Source of the DNA: Holosporales bacterium
GTDB lineage: Bacteria > Pseudomonadota > Alphaproteobacteria > RUG11792
Direction of reading: 5' to 3'
Length of the DNA: 6,865 bases
Assembly (NCBI GenBank): GCA_031281515.1
Contig: JAITFF010000047.1
Coordinates: forward strand, 1 to 6,865
Notes under the pieces: generated by a model
What the model saw: only the letters and a program-made list of their open reading frames with translations
What the model was told of the DNA's origin: nothing
The model's database searches: none
Program-made: the position numbers and the translations under genes
Part shown: positions 1 to 5,769 of the stretch, piece after piece
Numbering within the stretch: the first letter of the stretch is position 1
Layout of the letters: the number at the start of each line of letters is the position of its first letter

Positions 1-276
1 AGAAGCGTTTATTGAATAAGCCGTAAGAATTACGGTTTGTACTCCCCTTTGTTGCAGATTATCTACCAATTTCGGCATTTTTTCGCTGACAAGGACTTTT
101 GTATGGGCAGGTCCAGTAATCAACACGTCATCGCAATCGAATACAACGAGAGTATCCTTATCAGCTCGCTCAAGCTCCGCTTCAATATCCTCTATCTGAT
201 CGGTGGTGATGATTTTCCTTGCGCATCCACATACTAAAAACAGCGCCGCAAGTAACCCGATGAGTTTCGACCTCAT
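1..276 (-). CDS. Lipoprotein with HAD-like phosphatase motifs, partial (C-terminus beyond left edge)
   Basis: The reverse strand from the ATG at 276 is open to the window edge and gives 92 residues in exact frame. Residues 1-18 form a lipoprotein signal: basic RSK, a hydrophobic stretch, then VCGC with Cys18 as the likely lipidated residue. Residues 43-51 read LVVFDCDDV, a good match to HAD motif I with Asp47 and Asp49 as nucleophile and acid/base. VILT at 82-85 fits HAD motif II. From family knowledge this resembles the DUF2608 HAD-like secreted proteins of Legionella, Chlamydia and other intracellular bacteria, so an exported phosphatase-like role is inferred; the substrate is unknown. It begins 10 nt after the GrpB-GNAT stop with only a weak purine-rich ribosome site, so it is probably translated from the same transcript. 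HAD motifs III and IV would lie outside the window and cannot be checked. Confidence 0.75.
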   Translation of the reverse strand, partial: MRSKLIGLLAALFLVCGCARKIITTDQIEDIEAELERADKDTLVVFDCDDVLITGPAHTKVLVSEKMPKLVDNLQQRGVQTVILTAYSINAS

Positions 277-286
277 ATTCTCTTTC

Positions 287-1102
287 CTATTTCAGGGCGT
301 CTATATAACCATGTACCTTCATCCATTCTTTTATCACACTATTGAAATAATGATAATGATTCTGTGCCTCGAAAATATGCACCTCGGCCTCATTTTTTGA
401 AAGAATGTGAATATCGGCATACCCGACAATTTCCACGCCACGATAAAGCATAAAATGTTCGTGGTTAACATCGTCCAAATTGCCGTTAAGCGGGTCCAGA
501 ACTCCGAATCGATCAAAATGGTCTTTGCGAAGCATCTTTATTGCGTTCTGTTCATTATCTGTAAGGCATTTTAAAATTCGTAACCTATCGAATCCAATGT
601 CCTTCACAATCTTATTTATAAAAATGCTTTTTCTAATCGTATAAATCGGAAACGATAATTTCCCAATTTTTTGCTGAGAGATCTCATCCTGCAAAATTTG
701 CTTTTTGATAGCCGCATATTCGTCCCGAACATCGGGATTAGAGCGCAAATAATCTCGAAATAGCAGATTTAATTCTATCTCCGGATGATTTTCATCGAAG
801 AACAGATGCAAATTTGCGTCTGTATCGGATCGCTTGGTGAAGCCGCATTTTAGCGGAACGTTCCATTCCCCTTTATGTTGGTATCCGGCTCCCTCCAGAT
901 CGGGTAGCGCCCTCTTGCGATCCCTGGCGATAGCGATGATATCTATCTTCGGTTTTGCAGGGAGACCAGGAACTGCCGTAGATCCAATATGGTGAATTGC
1001 GATCAGATTACTTCCAAGAGCAGCTTTAATTACTGTCCTCTCGGATTCAAACATTGCCGGCCATTCGGAATTGTACTGAACAATCTCTATGCGTTTCCCC
1101 AT
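287..1102 (-). CDS. GrpB family protein fused to a degenerate GNAT acetyltransferase domain
   Basis: Residues 1-165 are a GrpB domain (UPF0157, nucleotidyltransferase-like fold): IVQYNSEWP near the start, HHIGSTAVPGL at 37-47, KPKIDI at 50-55, NLHLF at 97-101, and RDYLRSNPDVRDEYAAIK at 116-133. GrpB proteins are often annotated with dephospho-CoA kinase-like or glutamate-rich labels, but their reaction is not firmly known. Residues 172-271 resemble the first half of a GNAT domain, a fusion known in other bacteria. The acetyl-CoA loop, normally Q/R-x-x-G-x-G/A, reads QNHYHYFNS at 247-255, with no glycines. The protein stops at residue 271 soon after the helix that follows, where GNAT domains usually continue for some 40 residues. 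The acetyltransferase half is therefore probably inactive. The start is supported by the family-typical N-terminus, although the ribosome site is weak. The gene lies about 40 nt downstream of tRNA-Asn and 10 nt upstream of the lipoprotein gene. Confidence 0.88.
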   Translation of the reverse strand: MGKRIEIVQYNSEWPAMFESERTVIKAALGSNLIAIHHIGSTAVPGLPAKPKIDIIAIARDRKRALPDLEGAGYQHKGEWNVPLKCGFTKRSDTDANLHLFFDENHPEIELNLLFRDYLRSNPDVRDEYAAIKKQILQDEISQQKIGKLSFPIYTIRKSIFINKIVKDIGFDRLRILKCLTDNEQNAIKMLRKDHFDRFGVLDPLNGNLDDVNHEHFMLYRGVEIVGYADIHILSKNEAEVHIFEAQNHYHYFNSVIKEWMKVHGYIDALK

Positions 1103-1144
1103 ATCACTCGCGCAGAGGACCGGTAACCGAAAAAAAACAAAACC

Positions 1145-1220
1145 TGGCTCCTTGGGACGGACTCGAACCGCCGACCCAGTGGTTAACAGCCACTTGCTCT
1201 ACCGACTGAGCTACCAAGGA
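1145..1220 (-). tRNA. tRNA-Asn (anticodon GTT)
   Basis: Read on the reverse strand, the 76-nt cloverleaf has acceptor stem TCCTTGG/CCAAGGA, a D arm with GCTC/GAGC, anticodon stem AGTGG/CCACT with loop CTGTTAA (anticodon GTT), a T arm with GGTTCGAGTCC, discriminator G and a genome-encoded CCA. A T-rich tract on the transcript strand (1130-1142) follows directly. No separate hairpin precedes it, so read-through into the GrpB gene is likely. Confidence 0.97.
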
Positions 1221-1232
1221 AAAACCGGATTA

Positions 1233-1261
1233 TTTGTATCACACAACATCTGCGATCACAA
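1233..1261 (-). promoter_or_regulatory. Promoter of tRNA-Asn / GrpB unit
   Basis: On the reverse strand there is TTGTGA (1261-1256), a 17-nt spacer and TACAAA (1238-1233), preceded by TGA to give an extended -10. This would start transcription near 1226, a few bases before the mature tRNA 5' end at 1220. The string TGTGATACAA recurs upstream of atpB, which suggests a shared vegetative promoter type. This rests on spacing and similarity only. Confidence 0.5.
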
Positions 1262-1269
1262 CTGATTTT

Positions 1270-1468
1270 GTTCAAATGTACGTTTACAGAGCCATACCGA
1301 AATGTTCCACAGAAGTTTAATACTAATTCTCATCATGAATATGCCAAGCTGTCCGTCGGATCAAATCCTGTCTTTTGCAGATTCTATCGCATATTACTTA
1401 TACTCTTCATCAAATTCCTCACAAAAATCGCCAACAAAACAAAATAATTCTGTGATATACTTTTCCAC
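1270..1468 (-). pseudogene. Remnant of an IS982-type transposase N-terminus
   Basis: On the reverse strand a GTG at 1468, 9 nt after AAAGGA, opens a 24-residue frame that begins VEKYITELFCFVGDFCEEF and stops at TAA 1394-1396. The pattern LFCxVxDFCxxF is what I know from the N-terminus of IS982-family transposases common in Rickettsiales and Holosporales. Further along, a second reading frame (about 1330 down to 1270) gives ELVLNFCGTFRYGSVNV. This resembles the region of these transposases that normally reads like EIMTIxxxFHxSGFRxFKxFY. Stops and a frame change interrupt it and the catalytic domain is absent, so this is a dead fragment. I could not delimit terminal inverted repeats or a target duplication. 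It sits between tRNA-Asn and the holin gene and accounts for most of this gene-free stretch. The family assignment rests on recalled motifs and is tentative. Confidence 0.4.
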
Positions 1469-1568
1469 GGCTAAGATCCTTTGTTTTTTTAACTGGCTAG
1501 GGATTTTAGCCTATTTGCTTTCGGCAATCCGCAACCGATGTTATCATTAAGTTCTTCGGAAATTTGGA

Positions 1569-2105
1569 TTATCCCATTCGGTTTAGGAACGAGGCGACAG
1601 TTTGATCTTTTTCCTTGCTGCCCCTCGACGAGCCAAATTCGAAGTTATAGGCGTCCTTTAGACAGGCTCCGAATATTCCCGCGACCGTCGATATGATTCC
1701 GACGGCCTCCCCGGGGAGGCTTTTGCGATAGACGATGATGACCGCGAGACATACAATCAAACCCATGGCTGCAGCAAGGACCATGACGTCGGCCCTAATA
1801 TTTCGCCTCCCCGTGTTTATGATCGCAATATCTCTTGTCCTGGCGTCTTCTTTATCCTTAATTACGGCGAGTTCTATTTCTCTTTCTGAGTTGATTAGTG
1901 CCCTCTGAAAGAGCATAAACATTTTCTTATCGTTCTTTAATTTTTCTATGGCTTCTGTTTCATTTTTGCTGTTCGTAACATTTTTAGCGATATCGATTAG
2001 CTGTCTAGAAACGAAATCGATACTAGTTCCAGACAACCATCTCGTTATCTTTGGTGAAAGTTGCGCTAACGATAAAATAGCTTGCAATATAGTTGCTGAT
2101 ATCAT
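1569..2105 (-). CDS. Phage/GTA-type 3TM holin
   Basis: This 178-residue protein matches the GTA-type 3TM holin family (Holin_3TMs) in layout. It has an amphipathic N-terminal helix (about 1-24), a charged linker, the characteristic KDKEDARTRD segment at 83-92, a membrane helix at about 106-126, a second hydrophobic helix at about 133-150, and a tail FEFGSSRGSKEKD at 155-167. FGSSxGSxxK is a signature of the family. Holins permeabilise the inner membrane so that endolysin or SAR-type lytic enzymes reach the cell wall during particle release. The start is fixed by a near-perfect Shine-Dalgarno AAAGGAGG (2118-2111) five bases before ATG. It lies downstream of the capsid gene on the same strand, separated by a 200-bp structured spacer. 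No endolysin gene is adjacent. It could serve a resident GTA or be a leftover of one. Confidence 0.85.
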   Translation of the reverse strand: MISATILQAILSLAQLSPKITRWLSGTSIDFVSRQLIDIAKNVTNSKNETEAIEKLKNDKKMFMLFQRALINSEREIELAVIKDKEDARTRDIAIINTGRRNIRADVMVLAAAMGLIVCLAVIIVYRKSLPGEAVGIISTVAGIFGACLKDAYNFEFGSSRGSKEKDQTVASFLNRMG

Positions 2106-2206
2106 TATTTCCTCCTTTAATGGCTAAGGTTAGACGTGATTCTTTTTGTATACCACTTGTTAACTAAATCGTGATAGCATAATGCTGCGTCATGGCGCAT
2201 AGGGGG

Positions 2207-2230
2207 ATTCGTTCATTAACGTGAACGAAT
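2207..2230. repeat. Inverted repeat in the holin-capsid spacer
   Basis: ATTCGTTCA (2207-2215) and TGAACGAAT (2222-2230) are perfect 9-base inverted copies around TTAACG, forming a hairpin in RNA of either strand or a symmetric protein-binding site in DNA. It lies about 100 bp upstream of the holin start. No run of T follows on either strand, so it is not a classic terminator by itself. Confidence 0.55.
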
Positions 2231-2244
2231 TAACCGGGGGTATA

Positions 2245-2280
2245 TGGGAGTCCTCGTAAGGGGGCTCCCATTTTATTTTG
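2245..2280 (+). terminator. Rho-independent terminator, plus-strand orientation
   Basis: The bases 2245-2270 form an 11-bp stem (TGGGAGTCCTC with GGGGGCTCCCA, two G-T pairs) closed by a GTAA loop, which is a GNRA-type tetraloop. TTTTATTTTG follows immediately on the plus strand. The U-rich side lies only in the plus direction; on the minus strand the stem is preceded by A's and followed by TATACCCCC. The flanking holin and capsid genes are both on the minus strand, so the transcript it would end is not an annotated gene. It could also act as a barrier hairpin between capsid and holin messages. Confidence 0.55.
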
Positions 2281-2282
2281 TT

Positions 2283-2297
2283 CACGATTTGATCGTG
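2283..2297. repeat. Short inverted repeat just after the capsid stop
   Basis: CACGAT and ATCGTG flank TTG, a 6-bp stem with a 3-base loop located 8 bp beyond the capsid stop codon (read on the minus strand). No T-run follows in the transcript direction, so it may protect the capsid mRNA 3' end or bind protein rather than terminate transcription. Confidence 0.4.
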
Positions 2298-2305
2298 TTA
2301 TGCCC

Positions 2306-3274
2306 CTATTTGGTGAGGACTAGTGCCTTTATTGCATCGAAGTTCACTACATCCCCGCCTACCCTTTTCGTGGCGTAAAATTCAACAAATGGTTTTGAAT
2401 TATACGGATCCTTGAGGATAGTGATGGTCGGTTTTTCTGCGATTTGGTATCCCTCATACAGATTTGCAAACAGCACGGGGATGCATTGATCATCTTTATC
2501 CTCGCTAACCTTGGGCATGTCATCACAGATGACGACTGGGTATCCGAGAAGCGTATCCGGAACTCCGTGCGCTATCGAATTTTGCCACAGAAATTTCCTC
2601 GTCGTTTCATCCTTGATCGTCCGGATGTGGGATGCTGCATTCCGAGACATTATCCAGGTAGCTCCAGAGAGATATTTCGATGGCAACAACTCCATGAGTG
2701 CCACGATTTTTGAATAATCCGATATTTCTCCGATATTACCGCCAATGATTCCTTGTATCGTTTTTGGGGCAGTGTCACCAATCGAGACTTCGTACGTCAA
2801 GATTCCTTTCGGTCGTGAAACTCCATCGCCATATAAAAACGATTTATTTTCTGATGCGGCCATTTGGGTCGTGATTTTGTCTTTAATGAATTCCTCGACC
2901 TTGATGGAATGATCATCGAGGAGTGAGTATGCGACCTTCGGTTTGGCGAAAAGTTGATGAAGATGGATCGAAATACTTGATATCGATGCCAATTCATCTC
3001 CTCGGATGAGTTCGTTGGTGACCCATCCGGAGGCTTCCTTTTCATCGGATTCGACGACGACTTCAAGGCGATCGCCAGTCGTATAGGTTACCTTCGAGAG
3101 GACTTTGATTGGGCACAAGGACTGAATTCGATCGGCCATCGAATTTGATATTGAGGCCGGGATATTCATTTCCTCCTGTTCATTTCTATTCCCCTTTAGA
3201 TACGCTATAAACTTCTTGATATCCAATGATGATGGATCTGCCGGGATGGCTGGTCTTTCATCTAAATTGTTCAT
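2306..3274 (-). CDS. HK97-fold phage/GTA major capsid protein, lacking most of the delta (scaffold) domain
   Basis: The 322-residue product matches the Phage_capsid (HK97) family through its core. An N-terminal segment LDIKKFIAYLKGN at 17-29 resembles the region just before the mature chain of GTA-type capsids. It is followed by CPIKVLSKVTYTTGD at 54-68, an SLLDDHSIKVEEFI segment at 117-130, GDGVSRPKGIL at 149-159, TLLGYPVVICDDMP at 241-254, and ANLYEGYQIAEK at 270-281. Such proteins assemble the icosahedral DNA-containing shell. Family precursors usually carry about 100 extra N-terminal residues (the scaffold removed by the prohead protease); here only about 45 residues precede the core. The start is supported by AGGAGG (3288-3283) eight bases before ATG, and no stop-free upstream extension with a better start is apparent. 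The reading frame is intact with sensible codons, arguing for selection. No portal, protease or terminase lies nearby. Confidence 0.92.
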   Translation of the reverse strand: MNNLDERPAIPADPSSLDIKKFIAYLKGNRNEQEEMNIPASISNSMADRIQSLCPIKVLSKVTYTTGDRLEVVVESDEKEASGWVTNELIRGDELASISSISIHLHQLFAKPKVAYSLLDDHSIKVEEFIKDKITTQMAASENKSFLYGDGVSRPKGILTYEVSIGDTAPKTIQGIIGGNIGEISDYSKIVALMELLPSKYLSGATWIMSRNAASHIRTIKDETTRKFLWQNSIAHGVPDTLLGYPVVICDDMPKVSEDKDDQCIPVLFANLYEGYQIAEKPTITILKDPYNSKPFVEFYATKRVGGDVVNFDAIKALVLTK

Positions 3275-3302
3275 GATTTTTTCCTCCTAACTATCAATAA
3301 TT

Positions 3303-3328
3303 GTTATAAAATGAAACATGCTTGTTTC
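3303..3328 (-). promoter_or_regulatory. Candidate promoter/operator of the capsid gene
   Basis: On the reverse strand TATAAC (3308-3303) fits a -10 box about 30 bp before the capsid start codon. Immediately upstream is the inverted repeat GAAACA-N4-TGTTTC (3313-3328), occupying the spacer where a repressor or activator could bind. No consensus -35 is present at 16-18 bp, which would fit a regulated promoter. This is only pattern-based. Confidence 0.3.
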
Positions 3329-3403
3329 TCTATTGCGATCCCGGAGATTTTTTTAATCCGGAGCGAGAAATGAAGTGAGTATAGCCGTAAATGGGCGAAT
3401 GAA

Positions 3404-3479
3404 GGTCACATAGCTCAGTTGGTAGAGCACTGCGTTCACATCGCAGTTGTCACAGGTTCAAGTCCTGTTGTGACCACCA
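3404..3479 (+). tRNA. tRNA-Val (anticodon CAC)
   Basis: The 76-nt cloverleaf has acceptor stem GGTCACA/TGTGACC, D arm GCTC/GAGC, anticodon stem CTGCG/CGCAG with loop TTCACAT (anticodon CAC), T arm ACAGG/CCTGT with GTTCAAG, discriminator A and an encoded CCA. TATAGC at 3380-3385 is a possible -10, but no good -35 is visible. It runs opposite to the capsid gene and its 3' end points away from the phage-like module. Confidence 0.97.
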
Positions 3480-3720
3480 TTTGGATTCTCTGGAATAACA
3501 GGGATCTAAATTTAGCGTATTTCCTTCAACTGGCTGTATGCAAATCATTTTTTGTCCCATAAAGAAAAAAATACATTTCACCTAGAATTACTGGGCTCTA
3601 TCGGAATCGCTGTACGAACTCGCCGAGAAGGAGGCAAAATCGGTCTCAGCAGAGCCAATTTCCCTGCTCATATCAGCATTGTTCGCTTTTTTTTGGGCAT
3701 TTTGCAATACCAAATTGAAA
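3480..3720. other. Gap between tRNA-Val and atpF without a convincing gene
   Basis: About 240 bp separate tRNA-Val from the end of atpF. On the plus strand a frame open from 3586 to the TAG at 3745-3747 reads like a short helical protein with one membrane segment (SLYELAEKEAKSVSAEP, then ISLLISALFAFFWAFC). It has no ATG, GTG or TTG start after the preceding TAG and runs into the end of atpF on the other strand. It may be a fragment or chance. A 6-bp stem GGCATT/AATACC (3699-3714) is seen but lacks a T-run in the atp transcript direction. No terminator for the atp operon was recognised. Confidence 0.35.
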
Positions 3721-4230
3721 TTAAATCTTCTTCGAACTATTTATTAGCCGTTCCAGATTTTTAATCGCCACATCGATTCCTGCATTCTGGAAGTTTCTAT
3801 CCGTCTTTATCTCGTTAACCTTCTTTTTGATTTCCCTTATGACCATATCTGATATTCTATGGTGTAATTCTGCATAAAGCCTGATCTTTATCTGTTCTAC
3901 TTCCTTATCGTATTCAATCTGTTGACGCTCCAGAGCATTACTGATTAATTCGGCCGATTGATCCGTAATTTTTTTGGCCTTCATCTCTGCCTCTTGAATC
4001 ATCATTTCCGCATTCTGCTTAGCATCCTCAACAGCTCGACGCAACCCGTTAAGCTCCATAACAACCTCTTCTCTGCGGCGTTCGATGTTTTCTATCGACG
4101 ATCTGACCTCATCAATACCCTCTTCTAGACTAGCCTGCATTTTCGAGTATGCAAACTTAAAGAGCAGAGCGCACATCGAGATGAAGCTAATAACGAGATA
4201 CGTGTATACACTTTGAAAAATTTCCATCAT
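3721..4230 (-). CDS. atpF: F0F1 ATP synthase subunit b
   Basis: The 169-residue protein has a single N-terminal membrane helix (about residues 7-27, VYTYLVISFISMCALLFKFAY) followed by a long, highly charged coiled coil with many Ala, Glu, Lys and Arg residues (about 32-140). This is the architecture of ATP synthase b subunits. Paired with b', it forms the peripheral stalk that holds the F1 head against rotation; the C-terminal part contacts subunit delta. It is last in the operon, 19 nt after the atpF2 stop. Two adjacent ATG codons (4230 and 4227) could start it; AAGG at 4237-4234 is three bases from the first and six from the second, so the second is equally plausible. The assignment rests on architecture and position, since b subunits have few conserved residues. 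Confidence 0.92.
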   Translation of the reverse strand: MMEIFQSVYTYLVISFISMCALLFKFAYSKMQASLEEGIDEVRSSIENIERRREEVVMELNGLRRAVEDAKQNAEMMIQEAEMKAKKITDQSAELISNALERQQIEYDKEVEQIKIRLYAELHHRISDMVIREIKKKVNEIKTDRNFQNAGIDVAIKNLERLINSSKKI

Positions 4231-4249
4231 TAACCTTCTTCATTTATTA

Positions 4250-4690
4250 TCATCTCTCCGTGAACAGGCGCTCGAATGCCGTCTGGGCAGTAATTTCAAC
4301 CTGCATCTTGAAGATTGACTCCAATCCATCTATTTCTTTGCGAATTCTATTCCGGGCTGCGTTCGCTCTAGCCTCATTCTCTGCCCTCATAAATTTTAGC
4401 TGGGTATCAAGGGCGTTTTCGTATTTCTTAATGGCATTCGCCACGATTTCGGCCGATCTACGCAACCCATCTTCGTAAACCTGATTTACCATCGCTTTCG
4501 CCTCTGATATATCCCGCTCCAATTTCTCCACAGCATTTGAGTACGCCTTCATGTGTTGCTCTCGACCGTGGAAAATCTTATCCATCCGCGGAATGAAACA
4601 TCTTTTGAATGCGATTACCAACACTGAAAGCGAAACGCAAAGCCAAAAAAACTGCGAAAAATAATATGATGTATCAAGTTGTGGCAACAT
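4250..4690 (-). CDS. atpF2: F0F1 ATP synthase subunit b'
   Basis: The 146-residue protein begins MLPQLDTSYYFSQFFWL, the PQLD...F..Q..WL pattern typical of alphaproteobacterial and plastid b' subunits. It has one membrane helix at about 11-28 and then a charged coiled coil. It pairs with subunit b as a heterodimeric peripheral stalk; having two different b-type genes side by side is usual in Alphaproteobacteria and cyanobacteria. The ribosome site AGGAG (4708-4704) overlaps the atpE stop codon and lies 13 nt before ATG, an unusually long spacing. No other in-frame start is available because TGA occurs just upstream. The tight layout indicates co-transcription and possibly translational coupling with atpE. 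Confidence 0.94.
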   Translation of the reverse strand: MLPQLDTSYYFSQFFWLCVSLSVLVIAFKRCFIPRMDKIFHGREQHMKAYSNAVEKLERDISEAKAMVNQVYEDGLRRSAEIVANAIKKYENALDTQLKFMRAENEARANAARNRIRKEIDGLESIFKMQVEITAQTAFERLFTER

Positions 4691-4706
4691 CTTGCGAAAT
4701 CATCTC

Positions 4707-4934
4707 CTATACGAAGAATAGCAAACACATCGCAACGATGAAGGCCAGTAACGCAACCGATTCGATTAGCGCGAAATAGATCAAACCCGTAGGCATCAGA
4801 TCCTTTTTCGCCGACGGATTTCTGGCAATCGACTCGACTAAAGAGGAAAACAATTTACCGAGACCGATTCCAACGCCAAAGAGAGCTATGACAGAAATAC
4901 CGCTGCCAATAAATTTCGCCGCTACAGGGTCCAT
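4707..4934 (-). CDS. atpE: F0F1 ATP synthase subunit c
   Basis: The 75-residue proteolipid forms the rotating c-ring. It has two membrane hairpin helices: the first with the glycine-rich packing motif GVGIGLG at 20-26, then the polar loop ARNP at 37-40 that contacts F1, and the second helix with the ion-binding carboxylate Glu58 in FALIESVALLAF. Glutamate rather than aspartate at this place is normal for Alphaproteobacteria. There is no Na+-type signature (no Q/E in helix one at the expected place, no ES-T set that I can be sure of), so proton coupling is the default inference. A purine-rich AGGAA precedes the ATG at 4934. The gene starts 29 nt after the atpB stop and its own stop overlaps the ribosome site of atpF2. 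Confidence 0.96.
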   Translation of the reverse strand: MDPVAAKFIGSGISVIALFGVGIGLGKLFSSLVESIARNPSAKKDLMPTGLIYFALIESVALLAFIVAMCLLFFV

Positions 4935-4963
4935 ATTTCCTAATTCCTCACAACAAAAACGAA

Positions 4964-5707
4964 CTAATCCTCTTCACATGCCATGGATTCCGCCAAATAC
5001 ATGCAAGACAATACTACGAAAACATACGCCTGCAAGACGCATACCGCCAACTTAAAAGCGTTCATCAAAACGTTGAAGGCGATGGGCACGATGGCAAAAC
5101 CGGATAGAGTCACCACACTCACAAATGACACGGCGAATCCAGCTATTATTTTTATCATAACATGCCCGGCAACTATGTTTGCAAATAAACGTATCCCGAG
5201 GCTAATAGGCCTGAACATAAACGACATCAATTCGATGATGATGAAAAACGGGATAATATATGAGGGCAAACCAGGCGGACAAAAATGCCTGAAATAATGC
5301 AGTCCATTGCGATAGAGACCTATGACGATGGAGGAAATGAAGACGATACTGGCCATTCCGATCGTCACGATCAATTGACTCGTGAATGAAAAGGCGAATG
5401 GTAGTAATCCGATGATATTGCCGAGACAGATGAAAAGGAACAGAGCAAACATGTAGGGAAAGAGGCGGATGCCTTGATCTCCGGCATTGGTTTTGACGAT
5501 ATCCCCGATGAAGAAAAACATCCGCTCGATGATCCACTGAATCTTATTCGGGATTACCTCTGCGTTTCTCGTCCCAATCCCGAAAAAAACGAGGATTAGG
5601 GCGACGGTTGCCATCATGTATAAAGAAGAGTTAGTAATCGAAAAATCCAACGAAAACAAATGCATCGGAATAATATTTTTTACCTCGAAGGAAGACATCG
5701 GATCCAT
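4964..5707 (-). CDS. atpB: F0F1 ATP synthase subunit a
   Basis: The 247-residue product (from the ATG at 5707) is the stator proton-channel subunit, with five to six membrane helices. The essential arginine sits in PISLGIRLFANIVAGH (about residues 167-182, Arg173), preceded by Glu159 in the IELMSF segment. LQAYVFVVLSCMYLAES near the C-terminus is the conserved last helix. The length is normal for Alphaproteobacteria. Three starts are close: TTG 5710, ATG 5707 and ATG 5698. GAGGGAG at 5724-5718 lies 10 nt before ATG 5707 and 7 nt before the TTG, so ATG 5707 is chosen but the TTG would add only one residue. It is the first intact gene of the operon a-c-b'-b. The F1 genes are not in the window, as expected for this group. 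Confidence 0.96.
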   Translation of the reverse strand: MDPMSSFEVKNIIPMHLFSLDFSITNSSLYMMATVALILVFFGIGTRNAEVIPNKIQWIIERMFFFIGDIVKTNAGDQGIRLFPYMFALFLFICLGNIIGLLPFAFSFTSQLIVTIGMASIVFISSIVIGLYRNGLHYFRHFCPPGLPSYIIPFFIIIELMSFMFRPISLGIRLFANIVAGHVMIKIIAGFAVSFVSVVTLSGFAIVPIAFNVLMNAFKLAVCVLQAYVFVVLSCMYLAESMACEED

Positions 5708-5769
5708 CAACTTCGTGCTCCCTCTACATCTCCTCAGGACTTACTGAGACAAAATCACCATTCAGCAAA

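Noticed and set aside
1302..1550. An 82-codon plus-strand frame opposite the transposase remnant
   Set aside because: Its residues mirror the antisense of the LFCFVGDFCEEF frame, it is Ser/Tyr rich without family likeness, and it has no ribosome site.
2444..2717. Two plus-strand frames inside the capsid gene
   Set aside because: They lie wholly opposite a clearly conserved HK97 core and show no domain.
3341..3362. CCGGA...TCCGG with a T-run in the loop as a terminator
   Set aside because: The stem is only 5 bp and the T's are in the loop rather than after the stem.
1145..3479. The capsid-holin segment as an island integrated at a tRNA
   Set aside because: Both tRNA 3' ends point away from the segment, and I see no repeated tRNA 3' sequence that would serve as attL/attR, nor an integrase.
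3699..3714. GGCATT/AATACC hairpin as the atp operon terminator
   Set aside because: In the atp transcript direction it is followed by A's, not T's.
3600..3720. A short minus-strand frame after atpF (Ser/Asp/Ala rich)
   Set aside because: It has low complexity, only a poor TTG start, and an equally open opposite strand.
5202..5537. A 111-codon minus-strand frame inside atpB
   Set aside because: It is a His/Arg-rich alternate-frame shadow of subunit a.
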